Assembly: GCF_000003855.2 (NCBI RefSeq)
Contig: NW_003101680.1
Coordinates: 210,019-274,018, forward strand
Reading direction: 5' to 3'
Length of the DNA stretch: 64,000 nt
Source of the DNA: Blastomyces gilchristii SLH14081
Taxonomy: Eukaryota; Ascomycota; Eurotiomycetes; Onygenales; Ajellomycetaceae
Numbering within the stretch: position 1 is the first letter of the stretch; the number at the start of each line of letters is the position of its first letter. The position numbers and the translations under genes were made by a program. The notes beneath the pieces are model-generated. The model searched no databases. It was given only the letters and a program-made list of their open reading frames with translations, and was not told the origin of the DNA. Below, in pieces: positions 23,721 to 35,199 of the stretch.

Positions 23721-24352
23721 AAATCAGATGTGAAGAATGAAGTGATTATTTATCATAATTGAAAGAGAGTATTCTGTATTAAATTATAAATAATATAGAC
23801 TTTGTGATTTACAGTGATTTCTTGAAGAGTTTATGAATCTTCAATAGAAGTGAAAGAAGTGAAAGAAGTGAATTCAGAAGATATAATAAAGATTTAAAAA
23901 AGATAATAATTTATTTTTAATAAAGATAATAACTGATTACTGATATGTGTAAGAAGAATTATTATAAGAGAAAATAATCTTCTTTCTTAGCTTAGTTATA
24001 ATTTTAATACTAACTCAGATTGAATATCATCAATGTATAAAAGTAAATAAACAATCTTAATTAATCTCTGTCATATTTCTTGAAATATATTAATATTATA
24101 AAAGAGAGTGTTACCAAATTATATTATCAGATGATATTATTCAAAATATATTAATATTATGAATATCAATGTTGAAAAAATGTTGATACTTATATATTAT
24201 AGTGATTTATGAATCATAATAGTTAAATATATATATATATATTATTTCTGACATTGATTACAACTCATACAATAATTTTTAAAAACTCAAAATTAATTTC
24301 AATTATTAATAATTATGAACTTATAACTAATTAATATAAAAAGAAAAAAACT
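23721..24352. other. AT-rich stretch right of Gypsy C1, hAT interior by position
   Basis: No protein was recognised on either strand. It includes an AT microsatellite at about 24,225-24,242. Confidence 0.35.
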
Positions 24353-25170
24353 TTTTCTACTCATTATCTTTCTTCTCTTTCTCATTCTTCTTATTATTCT
24401 TCATAATTCACTTCTCATTCTCATTCTTCTTCTTCTTCTTCTCATTCAAGATAATAATCATCTCAAAATCTCTCTCTGCTGTCTTCTTAGAAGAGAGTTC
24501 TCACTGCTCTTTCTCAGCCAGATCAATCTGTATCTCAAAATCCCACATTTTCTGATCTACTGTCTCAGATTCCATCTCAGTAGTAAGCAGATTGATATAC
24601 TCAGAGATCAGAGCTGTCTTCTCAATGTTCTGAATTATGAAGCATATTTAAGACCTGAATAAGACCTTCATTCTCTTCTTCTCTGTCAGCTTCTGCTAAT
24701 CAATTAGAGAACAGAAGTATTATCAAAAATTGTTATCTCTTAATAAATAAAAAACTTATCATTTTTAACTTCTTTATCTTCTGTTTTAACACTCTCTTAA
24801 TCTTCTTCTATCACTGTTTATTTACAGTAACACTCTTCTTCTCTCTCTCTCTCTTCATCTTAGTCTCAAATCATTCTCAGAACTTCTTCTGATCTTATCA
24901 CTACTGTATGAGACTCTTCACTGTCTTCTTTTTCAATCTCTCACAGACAGTGTCATTCACATTATTTCTATACTTACTTCAGTCTAAATCTATCAGAAGT
25001 GTTACTTAAAATCATTATTATTTTACTCTCTTACGGAGCCTTTTCAAGACATTATAACATGTCTTATAATCTGTCTTCTCTTGCTTAAATACCTTCTTCT
25101 TCTCTCTCTTCAATCTGTGACAGTGCTCACATGTCTTGATGATCTACAGGATCACAGAATATTTGAAGAG
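24353..25170 (-). pseudogene. Degenerate Cys-pair / coiled-coil protein gene, unidentified
   Basis: On the minus strand a coding-like frame starts near 25,150 with KTCEHCHRLKREKKKVFKQ followed by DYKTCYNVLKRLRKRVK (two spaced Cys pairs in a very basic context). Further down it has IEKTALISEYINLLTTEMES and VDQKMWDFEIQIDLAEKEQ, ending in a Lys/Glu/Asn-rich tail at TAG 24,353-24,360. Between the two parts the frame breaks. Basic proteins with paired Cys motifs and coiled coils are common in fungal repeats, but I know no assigned function. It lies inside the hAT relic and may be a second gene of that element or of a lost one. Confidence 0.4.
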
Positions 25171-25237
25171 AGATGACATAATTAATTTCAGTGAGTGTTA
25201 AAGAGAGGTGAAGATAGAAGAGACAGTCAGAAATGAT

Positions 25238-25292
25238 ATAATAATGATGATAATAATAATAATGATAGTGATAATGATAATGATGATGATGA
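25238..25292 (+). repeat. ATA/ATG trinucleotide-rich simple repeat
   Basis: A run of AAT, GAT and ATG units (ATAATGATGATAATAATAAT and continuing). Simple-sequence DNA. Confidence 0.7.
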
Positions 25293-25780
25293 AAGAAAGA
25301 GTGTATTGAAATATATTACTGACTTATCAAATATAGAGAGACTTAAAGAAAATATTAACAGCTTTCAGAGATGTATAGAAACAGCTATAGTGTTGTATAG
25401 TAATATTGTCTTCATTCAATGCATACACTGTTGATATTCTTTGTATACAGTTATTATATAATCTGTATCAGAGATACATGCAGAAAATAGTTCTTTGTTA
25501 CTAGAATGAATAATTGCAGCAATTCTCTGTTTTTATATTATAAAGATAAGTTATTCTCATTTCTTTCTTCTCTCTTTTCTCTTCTTCAATCAATCACTAA
25601 TTTCAAGCTAATATGAAAACTATTAAAACACTCTCAGAAATTCTCAAATTGAAGAGTATAGACTAATTAAATTTCAAATGTAGAAGAAATCAAATTATCT
25701 TCTACAGATTCAATTACTCACTTCTCTCTTAAATAAAACAGCAGTCACATCTCTTCTCTCTTTCTTCAATCAAATAAAAC

Positions 25781-25980
25781 ATGGCCTGTGAAAAGTGAGT
25801 ATCACATCAGATTATAATGATCAACACAGCCTCAGCACACAGAGCTGTATACACACAGCACATGCTGAACTGAGAGACTGTGTGAATTATAAACTGGCAG
25901 CAGCATTTCAGAAAGAGCTGTGTGACATGAGAAAGCTACAACTCTCAGTTATATATGCAGAGAATGAATCACTGCAGTAA
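25781..25980 (+). pseudogene. Possible exon remnant, unknown
   Basis: ATG 25,781 (MACEK) is followed directly by a GTGAGT donor-like site. A second open frame (GTG at 25,795) reads ELRDCVNYKLAAAFQKELCD and ends at a CTGCA-GTAAGT donor-like site at about 25,977. The sequence looks like a helical protein fragment with splice signals, but no family is recognised. It may belong to the same lost element as the Cys-pair gene. Confidence 0.2.
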
Positions 25981-26398
25981 GTGCATATACATTGCATGAA
26001 AGTAATACTTTTTAATAACACTCAGTCTCTGATATTATGAAAATAGAGTCTCTCTGTGAGATCTGTTTTTATCAGAAGTCAGAGAATCTTATATTTCTCA
26101 AGATCATCTTCACATGCCTTGTTCATGAAATTGATGAGAGAAATCATTAATTTCAGTATTCTGTTCTTGATATTATTCAAGTAACAGCAGAGTTCATCCT
26201 GGCCACACTTTTTAAGTGTATATTTTCTAATTATTTACATTTATACAGATATATACTAATTATTTATTAGATAATGTAAAGATAATGACTCATTATAACT
26301 GTGTTATTCTCACTGTGAGACATACACAGTTGATAATAAACATTGTAAAGACTCTGAGAAGTGAGTATTTTAAGAATGCTGCAGCTCTGTGATCTTGA

Positions 26399-26468
26399 TT
26401 TTTTTTATTTTTCTTTTTTCTTTTTTCTTTTTCTTTTATTTTTTTTTTTCTTTCTCTTTTTTTTTTTA
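26399..26468 (+). repeat. Poly-T/TC-rich tract
   Basis: Seventy bases made almost only of T with interspersed C and A. It may be the decayed tail of an antisense insertion or simple slippage; no flanking duplication was found. Confidence 0.6.
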
Positions 26469-27114
26469 AATGATATTAATGTTGTACACAGAGTGATAGA
26501 GAAATTGAAGACATGTATAGTATTGTTGTAAGAGCAGCTTGCAGTTCTTGAATCTCTTACAGATCTTGAGTTTTGAGATTTTCTTTATTTTCGACATTTT
26601 TCAGGTGATGTGGCATTGAAAATAGATTAAACATGTAACATATGAAAATAAATGAGATGTGCATAATAACATTTATCTTTTTACAGTCAATTCTTATAAT
26701 TGATGATTAATTCATTATCTCTTTTCTTTCTTATACTTTTTCTTTGTCTGCTAGTCACTACTCTTACACAATCTCTATATAATACAGCATTCAGTGACTA
26801 GATTCAGCAGCTTTCATCTTGTGATTCTGTCTCATGCATTATACTGTCTCTCTTCACCTGCTCAGATCACTACAGTGAACAGCTCATTGAAACTAATCTC
26901 ATCTGACCTCTAAGCATCTTCAGGGGTTGAGATGACTTGATTTCACATGTTCACGGATATTTCAGATGCTTCATCCTCTATTGTCTCTGTGATTGAACTG
27001 GTGTAAACAGTTGAATCTAACTCTGAATTTCTTTTTCTTCTGTGATCTGACTTATGTATAAGTCTGCTACTTTGAGACTGCTCTTTACTGCATTGCACTC
27101 ACTGTCTGCAGTGT
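26469..27114. other. Moderately AT-rich stretch, nothing assigned
   Basis: No LTR with TGTGATTC or GAATCACA ends was found here, although Gypsy B2 should have its 3' LTR on this side. Minus-strand fragments such as RRKRNSELDSTVYTSSITET look coding but are not recognisable. Confidence 0.35.
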
Positions 27115-29418
27115 GTTATTATATGACTGACTACAGTCTCATCACTTATTGAAGTGTGATATTTATCTAATTTCTTCATTTCTTCTCATTCTTTTCTTAT
27201 AATTATGAAAAGATCAGAATAAGTGCAATTATCTGATTTGTAAGTGTCTATGATTTCTCTTACTTCATAAGACTTTTCAATTGTAAGTCTCTTCTTTTTC
27301 GATACTGATGAGAGTGCTGTGAATAATTATAATCTACTCAGGTCTTAGATCTTCATCTTTACAAGATATAAATCATTTATCAAGTTATATAAGACCTATT
27401 TCTCTGATTTCTTCAATGCATATGTTCTCAGAGAATGTGATTTGAGTATTTTATAGAGCTTAAATTATCTAGATTGAAACTTCTCAGAACTCTCATTGTA
27501 TATGAGAACATATATTCTTATCTTGAAACTTGATTTCTTAACTAGTGAGTCTTATATTCTTTTCAATTGAATTGCTTGATTCAGAAGTAACTTATTAGCT
27601 TTTGCGTGTGCATGGCTGATCTCTTTCAATCTTGATTCCATGTCTGTGACTGCTATGTCTGTGACTGTTACATCTGCAACTATTATTCCTGCTGTGTCTG
27701 CAACTGATATGTCTGCAATCACTGTTCTCTTCTTCATCTTTTTCAAAGCATTCTTCAGAATGTGCAGATGCAATCCATATAACAGGTAGAATGATGAATG
27801 CTTGAAGACTGCATACTATCAAATTCACATGACTAATAGTGCCTGTCTGAGATATTCATTTCATAGTCTCATTGACTTGCTCACTAAATATTTCATCAGC
27901 ATGTTATTCAGGATTTCATTCAAGTATTTCATCTTCCTATTTATCTGCAGATGATATGATGTTGTTCTACAATATCTTGTCTGTAACTGACTCATGAAAT
28001 GCCTCACTACTTCTTCTACAAGGTTCACATCATTATCAGTTAGAATCTCATGCAGTATTTCATAGTTGATATAGATCTCATTATATAGAAACTTCATCAT
28101 CATCTTCTCTGTCATCTCTGAAACTGCTTTTATGACTGGCCAGTCAGTAGTGTAATCAATAGCAGTGATTATTCATTGATTTTCATTTGATATTCATAGC
28201 AGTATGTCTATGAGATTCATCTCTCAGTATTTGAATAGTTATATCATATATTTCATCTGATGTTGTACTTTCTCACATTTCAACTCTTTCTTAGATTCTT
28301 TTATGACCTGGCAATTCAGGCACTTGTGAGTGTATGCCTGAATGTGCTCAGTCATGCTTAGTCAGTATACTCTTGATTTAAGTATATTCATGAGTTCAGA
28401 GCTTTCTAAGTAACTGAATTCCTTGTGTATGTGAGTTACCAAGTCACATCTAAATGAATGTTCTAGATAGAGAGCTTCTGTGTATTCTAGATTGTGATAA
28501 AGCACAACATTGTTTTTCAATTTTCTCAGCTTGAAGTTCAGAAGTATCTCTTCTATCACTTTCATAAGATATTTATTATTCAATATCTTGTCATTCTCTA
28601 AATAAGAGATCATTGTGTCTGCTCATTCTGATTCCTTGCATCTTCTCAGTATATTTAATATGAACTTCTCTTATATCTGATTTACAGAATTCTCATTCAT
28701 GAAATTAAGTCTGTAACTGATTACATCAGATATCACAGTGTCTGATCTCTTTTAGTATTTAATATAAAGATTGTATACTTAAAACTCTGAGATTTAACAT
28801 GCTAAGTGTTTGAAAGGTTTTATTATCAATTATAGATAGATAAGACTTTCATAATCTGTGATCATCATTGTTATATACTCATTGTTAATATATCTATTTT
28901 ATAACATCAGTGTGTGCTTAATCACTAGTAATTTCTTTTCATACACTGAGTAATTGAGCTCAGTGTCTGATAGTTTTCTATCATTATACATCACTGAGTG
29001 CAGCTTGCTGTTCTTACTCATCTGTAGAAGAGCATCTTCAATAGCTCATTCAGATATGTTTGTCTTGATATAGAAAGGTTTATCATAATCTGATTAAATA
29101 AGCACTGAGAATGTTGTTACACATTCTCTTAGTGTGAGAAAAGCCTCTTCACACACAGTATTTCAGATGATTGAATGAAACTTCTTCTTTCACAGATTTG
29201 CATCTATCTCTCTTAAGAGATCTGAGAGTGATACAGCTATACATGTGAAATCTTTGATGAATCTGCAATAGTATGAGATCAACTCAAGAAATTGTTGTAC
29301 ATGATATATATTTCTCAGCCGCGGTCAATTCACTATGACATTTAATTTCTCTGAGATGAGATATATATAGTTATCACTCAATATATATTCTACAAACTTC
29401 AACTCTTCTGTTTTAAAC

Positions 29419-29431
29419 ACATACTTTGTTA
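29419..29431 (+). repeat. Target-site duplication, left copy (SINE1)
   Basis: ACATACTTTGTTA occurs here and at 29,807-29,819, directly bracketing the SINE. Confidence 0.8.
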
Positions 29432-29806
29432 GCCCCGGTGGCCGAATGGTTAATGCGGCCACCCGGTAGCACCTTGGCGTGGGAAACCAAGGCGCGTGGG
29501 TTCGAAACCCGCAGGGGATACATTAAATCCGGAACTCAAGCACCTCAGGTTCCTAATAAATACAGAGGTGTACAAATCGCTCCAATGAATTGCTCTATGT
29601 TCCTGGGCTGGGAAGTTATTATCGCATGTATCTAATTGTCACTCCTTTGTATTTTCCTATGTTCTTGTTATCTTGGCGTGGTCTCAACACCTGTATTTCC
29701 TCCTGTATAACCAACACTTGACCTGTATTTAACATCACGCAAGGACTCATCATAAGCTCCGCTTGCATATGAGTATAATGGAAGAATAATAATAATAATA
29801 ATAATA
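29432..29806 (+). mobile_element. tRNA-derived SINE, copy 1 (375 bp)
   Basis: The 5' head folds like a class II tRNA. It starts GCCCCGG, has box A TGGCCGAATGG (29,439-29,449), a stem CCTTGG/CCAAGG whose loop includes GGA, box B GGTTCGAAACC (29,499-29,509), and a 3' acceptor-like AGGGG. A tRNA-Ser parent is the likeliest because of the long variable arm. An unrelated body of about 280 bp follows, ending TATAATGGAAGAAT(AAT)n, nearly the same as the LINE tail in this window. It is flanked by a perfect 13-bp duplication, is GC-normal, and is little mutated, so it inserted after most of the decay of its host Gypsy B2. Copy 2 is at 44,305-44,678. Confidence 0.85.
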
Positions 29807-29819
29807 ACATACTTTGTTA
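29807..29819 (+). repeat. Target-site duplication, right copy (SINE1)
   Basis: Exact second copy of ACATACTTTGTTA after the AAT tail. Confidence 0.8.
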
Positions 29820-31250
29820 ATTTAATATAGAGCTTATACTCTGTCAGAGTTATAAGCACTTTATCAAGATGCTTCAGATATTCATTATATGAGTTTGAAA
29901 AGACTAGAATATTATCAAGATATATGAGATATGAGATTTCATTCTGTTTATAAAGAATTGTATTCATCATCATTTAAAAGATGATGAGCACATTTATCAG
30001 ACTAAATGACATTGTCAGAAATTTGAACTTTTCTCATTATATATTAAATATAGTTCACAGAACTGACAGTTTGTCTACACAGATCTGTCAGTATTCTGAG
30101 AGAAGATCAATCTTCAATAGATATCAGGTGTTTTCAACTATATTCAACTGTTGTTGAATTTATAGCAGTGAATATTCATTCTTGATTATAAGCTTATTAA
30201 GTGCTTGATAATTGATACATATTCATCACTTCTCATCTGTCTTTTTCATGAATAGAACTGAAAAGCCTTACACACTTGATGAGAATTGTATGAGACTATG
30301 TTTCAGAAGATCTGTGATCTGACACTTCTGTTCTTCAAGATGTGTTTGCAACAGAGGGTATATATTTTAATTGACTGATTTCATATTCTCTGTGTTAATC
30401 TCATATACAAATCCACATTTCAACAGCAATTCTGATGAAAGATCTGTTCAGAAGATCTTTTTATACTTCTTCAGAAGCTTCTTCATACACTTATTCTCTC
30501 ATATATTTTTTATCTTGGTTTTCTCTGCTTCTGGGTTCTGTATGACATACAGAATGCTTTTAGATGAGGTCTTGTAAATCATTCTCTTTGCTTATTAATG
30601 TATAAGCAGATTTAACTCTTCTATATCAGAGATGTGAAATGTTCTTCTTATATCAGTTAATAGAATTATATGAACTGTTTTCTTCTTATTGATCAACTGT
30701 ATATAACATGTACATTATTGAATCTGTGAATTGAATCCTTGAAATCAATCAAGTCTGAGAATAAGATTGTATTTCACATTCTGCAGCTCTCATGCTCAAA
30801 TATAGTAAGATTATTCTCTGAAGTGCAAGAGAACTCTTACTCTTGCAGATGATATCAAATATCAGTTATCAGATAATCTTATATATCAGAAATTCTTCAC
30901 TCAGTGACCTTGTTTCAGTCTTTGAATTATATAATTATCAATATATTGTGTAGACACTTCTGTGTCTATTAACACTTTTGCAGTTATCTCTTGATTCTTA
31001 TTCAAGTGCTCTTTATTCATTAACATTTCAGGTCTTAAGATATTAAGATGAGTATTCACTTCATCCTCATCTGCATCTCAGTCAGAAGCCTGCTTCCTCT
31101 TGATATTTACAGAATTCAGAGAATCATCTAACACAGGCATCTCTTTCACTTTGAAGACTTTTCATAGAATATCAGTAAGTGTCTCTGAGCTCACTGATTC
31201 TGCTAGTTTTTTTAACTCTCTTGCTTTTCTTGACTGTGTATGCTGTGTGC

Positions 31251-32869
31251 AATCTTTTGTATCATGATTTTGACATTCACAGTTGAAGCAAGCTTGATGC
31301 TCACAACATCAAGATTTTCACTCAGGAAATTTCTTTTTCAGAGAATTCAGTACTTTAGTGATAACATTCAGATCTAGATTCATTGCATTCAGATATATGA
31401 TCTGTGTTATAGAGGTCTGATTATCTGTTCTCTGTTCAGATATACTTAATTACAGTATTTTCTGTTGCAATTGACTCACTTGTTCTTATACAATGAGAAT
31501 ATTATATACTTCTTTCATCATATCTGATTATGAGGTTAAGCATTTTCATTTCACTCTCAACTCAGATGTAAGATTATGAATGAAGATCTGTAAACAGAAA
31601 GATGTTGAAAGCTCTTCATTCAATATGAGATAGTATAAACTGAAGTATGTGAAGTATGATGTAAGATCACTCACTTGTCTACACTCAGTGAAGTATTCAT
31701 AATACTTGTCTTATATATTCACTTTCTTAAAGTTGTGTAAGATTCATTTGAAAAACTCATTTCATGTTTATGAAAATGAATATCACTCTGAGTCTGTGAG
31801 ATTCATCTTTTTATCAATTATTTATAATGACTTTGCTTTTCTATATAGAAACGCAGCATATCTTAAGACTTGTTGAAATTTCATTGACTGTTTGTCTGTA
31901 AGTTCATGTTCAATCTGATAATATAATTGCATCTGACTTAGCCAGCTGATTGCAGCATCATTTTTTCAGTTGTTATTGAAACTTGATAACTTCAGCAGAT
32001 CTCTTAACTTGATATATTTCATGCTCAGATTCTCATTCTGCACAGCAGTCTCAGATAATGTGTACACTTCTGATAAGGTTGTGAACAATCATGATAAGAT
32101 CTCCAGGTTCAGTGTGATTGTCTGTCTGTATAAATATTCAATCTCTCACTGCAGGTCTATGACCTGGTTTTCCCTATTCTTATTGATAGTGATAATTGTG
32201 TCAGTGAAGCTCTTCATAGTGAATGCTTGATCTGCAGTGAATATCAATTGTTGCTTAGCTTCTGTCTCAACCTGTCACTGTGTATGCAAGACCTTGATCT
32301 TGTTTAGAATTCTTGTACATGTATAGAGCTTTAATTCTGATTCAGCAGTCTCAGCTGCTTTTCTTACTACTTTGAGTAAATTCTCTGAGAGGTTCTACAT
32401 ATCTTCTGATTCAGGTAGCAGAGAAGAGTGTTATTTGTATTAACTAGAGAAGATATTCATTTTGATAATTTCTTATTGATTGTATAATATCTATTATTAT
32501 ATCACTATATTGTTATATCACTATATTATTATATGATTTCTGTTATCATTGTATGACTTCAGTGATGATCATTCTTCTTTTATTCTTCTGAGTAGAGAGC
32601 AGTCTTCTTTGAATCTGGTTCACTGCTCTTATTTCTTTTCTCACATCTCATCTGTTCATATACATGACATTTGTCTGAGTGTGAAGTTTTTCTCCAACAA
32701 GCAGAGCAGTATTAATCAGATACTCTTTCACTCACTACTTCTTTATACACTATCTTTTGAGGTGTTTTAGAACCACACTGACATGATAACTATAAATCAC
32801 TTCATAGATGAAATTATCATGTTCTGAAGAAGTCTGCACTTCTCATCAGTTTTTAGACATGCTATCAGA
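31251..32869 (-). pseudogene. Gypsy B2 gag, broken
   Basis: The C-terminal part carries the zinc knuckle ACFNCECQNHDTKDC (C-X2-C-X4-H-X4-C) near 31,262-31,310. The N-terminal part (31,487-32,869) is duplicated in B3 at 33,037-34,355 plus 41,545-41,613 with clear base-by-base similarity (for example TTTTCTCTATTCTTATT near 32,170 and 33,725). No intact frame of useful length remains on the minus strand. Gag would form the particle and bind genomic RNA. Confidence 0.6.
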
Positions 32870-33036
32870 TGTGATTCAAAGGTTGCTTGAGTCAGTGTAT
32901 GATTACAGATGTATGCCAGCTTCTTATATACTGTACACTAAATTCATTGATGGCCGCTATGGCCTCTTTACATTCGTAAGCAAGTTCGGAAGCGGCCGCG
33001 TTATTATCCGACGGTCATACGTTCTTCCGAACCACA
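32870..33036 (-). repeat. LTR shared by Gypsy B2 and B3
   Basis: A 167-bp copy from TGTGATTC to GAACCACA. It keeps GGCCGCTATGGCC and GAAGCGGCCGCG with CpG sites, so it is the least mutated of the three B LTRs. It lies at the gag end of B2 and at the broken edge of B3. Confidence 0.7.
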
Positions 33037-34350
33037 TACTTCTGTATAATGAGAATGTTATATACTTCTTTCACTGTATCTGATTATGAGATTAAGCATT
33101 TTCATTCTACTCTCAACTCAGATGTAAGATCATGAATGAAGATCTATAGATAGAAAGATATTGAAAGCTCTTCATTCAACACAAGATAGTATAAGCTGAA
33201 GTGTTTGAAGTATAATATAAGATTACTCACTTATTTACACTTAGTGAAGTATTTATAACACTTATCTCACATATTCACTATCTCAAAGTTATGCAAGATT
33301 CATTTGAAAAACTCATTTCATATTTATAGAAATGAATATCACTCTGAGTCTGTAAGATTCATCTTTTCATCAGTTATTTATAATGACTTCACTTTTTCAT
33401 GTAGAAATACAGCAGATCTTAAGATTTGTTAAAATTCTGTTAATTATCTGTCTCTGAGTTCACATTCAATCTGATAATATGATCACATCTGACTTAGTCA
33501 GCTGATTACAGTATCATTTTTTCAGTCATCATTGAAGCTTGATGACTTCAGCAGATCTTCTAGCTTGATATATGTCATGCTTAAATTCTCATTCTGTGCA
33601 GTGATCTCAGATAATGTATACACTTCTGAAGAGATTATGAACAATTATGATGAGATCTTCAGATTCAGTGTGATTATCTGTCTGTATAAATATTCAATTT
33701 CTCACTGTAGGTCTATAACCTGGTTTTCTCTATTCTTATTAATAATGATGATTGTATCAGCAAAGCGCTTCATAGTGAATACTTAATTCACAGTGAATAC
33801 TAATTATTGCTTGACTTTTATCTTGATCTGTCACTGTATATACAAGGTCTTGATTTCATTTAGAATTCTTATACATATACAGATCTTTAATTTCAGTTCA
33901 GCAGTCTCAGCTGCTTTTCTTACTGCTTTAAGTAAACCTTCTGAGAGACTCTGCATATCTTTCAGTTCAGGTAGCAGCAAAGAATGTTGTTTATATTAAC
34001 TAGAGAAGATGTTCATTTCAGTGATTTCTCATTGATAATATATACAGTGTCTATCATTATATTGTTATATGATTTCTGATTTTCAATTTCTGTTATTATT
34101 ATATGATTCTGATGATAATCATCTCTCTTTTATTCTTCTGAGTAAAGAGTAAAATTCTTTGAATCTGATTCATTACTCTTATCTTCTTTCTCACATCTCA
34201 TCTATTCACATATGTGATATTTATCTGAGTATGAAGTTTTTCCTTAACAAGCAGAGTAGTATTAATTGAATACTCTTCTACTCACTATTCTTCATATGCT
34301 ATCTTTTGAGATGTTTTTAGAATCACACTGACATGATAACTACAAATTGC

Positions 34351-34355
34351 TTCAT
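34351..34355 (+). repeat. Target-site duplication, left copy (chromovirus E)
   Basis: TTCAT precedes the left LTR and recurs at 41,545-41,549. The undisturbed paralogous site is at 32,801-32,805. Confidence 0.85.
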
Positions 34356-34613
34356 TGTAAGAATAAGTGCTCGCAGGCAATTATTCAGGCGTTTGCAGCT
34401 TGGTGTAATATGTACTGTTAACTACTAGAAGTATTCACAGTAGAAAGATAAAATGTAGAGATTAAATGTATAATAGCATTTAAGCTGAGTTGTGAATAGT
34501 ATTCATAAACTTCAGTCTATAAAGTTGTATGTAATCAAGAGCTGCTAACTCTATTGATTATATAAGAGATAGAAATAGAGAAAAAGAATCTATGAGAAGT
34601 GAGATTTCTTACA
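34356..34613 (-). repeat. 3' LTR of chromovirus E
   Basis: 258 bp, TGTAAGAATAAGTGC to GATTTCTTACA on +. It retains a few CpG sites lost in the other LTR. Confidence 0.85.
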
Positions 34614-35199
34614 TACTTCTCCCTCTCTAAGGCTTTGTCTGTGAAGTCTTTCACTGAGTGACTTTGTAGAATCAGCTCAGCACTGCAGTGATACTTACTA
34701 AAAACTCTTCATATCTATAAAAAAATCTCAGTGAGGAAAAATCCCTTGTTACTGTGAAGAGAAAAGAGTCTGTCACTCAGTTTCTTATTTCATAAGATTC
34801 TTTATAGCCTGCAGATTCTTCTCTGACTATCACACAGATTCATCTCACAGATTCATCTCACAGATGAATCACTCTCTGTGAGATCACTCTTATCAAAGAG
34901 AAGTATTTATAAGTTAATCTTTCACTCATTCTCACAAATCATCATTCTTTGACACTGTAGAATTGTGAGGAATTTTTCATTCTTTCATCAACTCTGTAGA
35001 ATTATAGAATCAAGATATTTACAGTCTGTAATCACTCTTTATAGTTATATAGAAAGATTCAGATCTGTAATTCATAATCACTCTTTATTTACTAGAGTGA
35101 TCTGACTGTTTCACAGAATCACTTATAGTGTAAATAAATCTCTCTAAAGTAGTATAAATATCTCAGATCTGTCTGCAGAATCTTATCTTCTTTTCTCTT

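Larger units (their letters stand above)
27115..31250 (-). pseudogene. Gypsy B2 pol, broken
   Basis: From right to left: protease region; RT with ISYLIYLDNILVFSNSYNEY near 29,880-29,945 (YLDD changed to YLDN), interrupted by SINE1 after LYIKLTKY; RNase H; pre-integrase VTHIHKEFSYLESSELMNIL near 28,375-28,440; zinc-binding HIQAYTHKCLNCQ near 28,310-28,350; integrase core with TAIDYTTDWPV (about 28,140-28,175) and EILTDNDVNL (about 28,025-28,055); then LNEILNNMLMKYL. The C-terminus has SRLKEISHAHAKANKLLL and SEKFQSR..YKIL, the GPY/F module. A spacer rich in short VAD/VTD repeats (VADVTVTDIAVTD) precedes SRLKEI. Frame stops are TGA at Trp positions. Confidence 0.8.
27115..33036 (-). mobile_element. 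Ty3/Gypsy retrotransposon B2, with SINE1 inside, no 3' LTR seen
   Basis: This has the same arrangement as B1 but with gag complete: integrase C-terminus from 27,115, integrase core 27,861-28,360, RNase H, RT split by a SINE at 29,432-29,806, protease, gag zinc knuckle near 31,262-31,310, gag N-terminus to 32,869, and 5' LTR 32,870-33,036. Removing the SINE and one copy of its 13-bp duplication restores the RT frame. The left LTR is missing. Confidence 0.8.

Noticed and set aside
25238..25292. CRISPR-like or satellite array
   Set aside because: Only simple trinucleotide-rich sequence without spacer structure; no repeat-spacer array was seen anywhere in the window.
29432..29510. A functional tRNA gene
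   Set aside because: The tRNA-like part is followed by a repeated body, an AAT tail and a target duplication, and occurs twice, so it is a SINE head.
32549..33999. Several 68-91-codon frames on + between 30,371 and 33,999
   Set aside because: They lie antisense to Gypsy gag and recur in parallel in both gag copies because the DNA is duplicated; composition is Ser/Phe/Ile-rich as expected from pyrimidine-rich strands.
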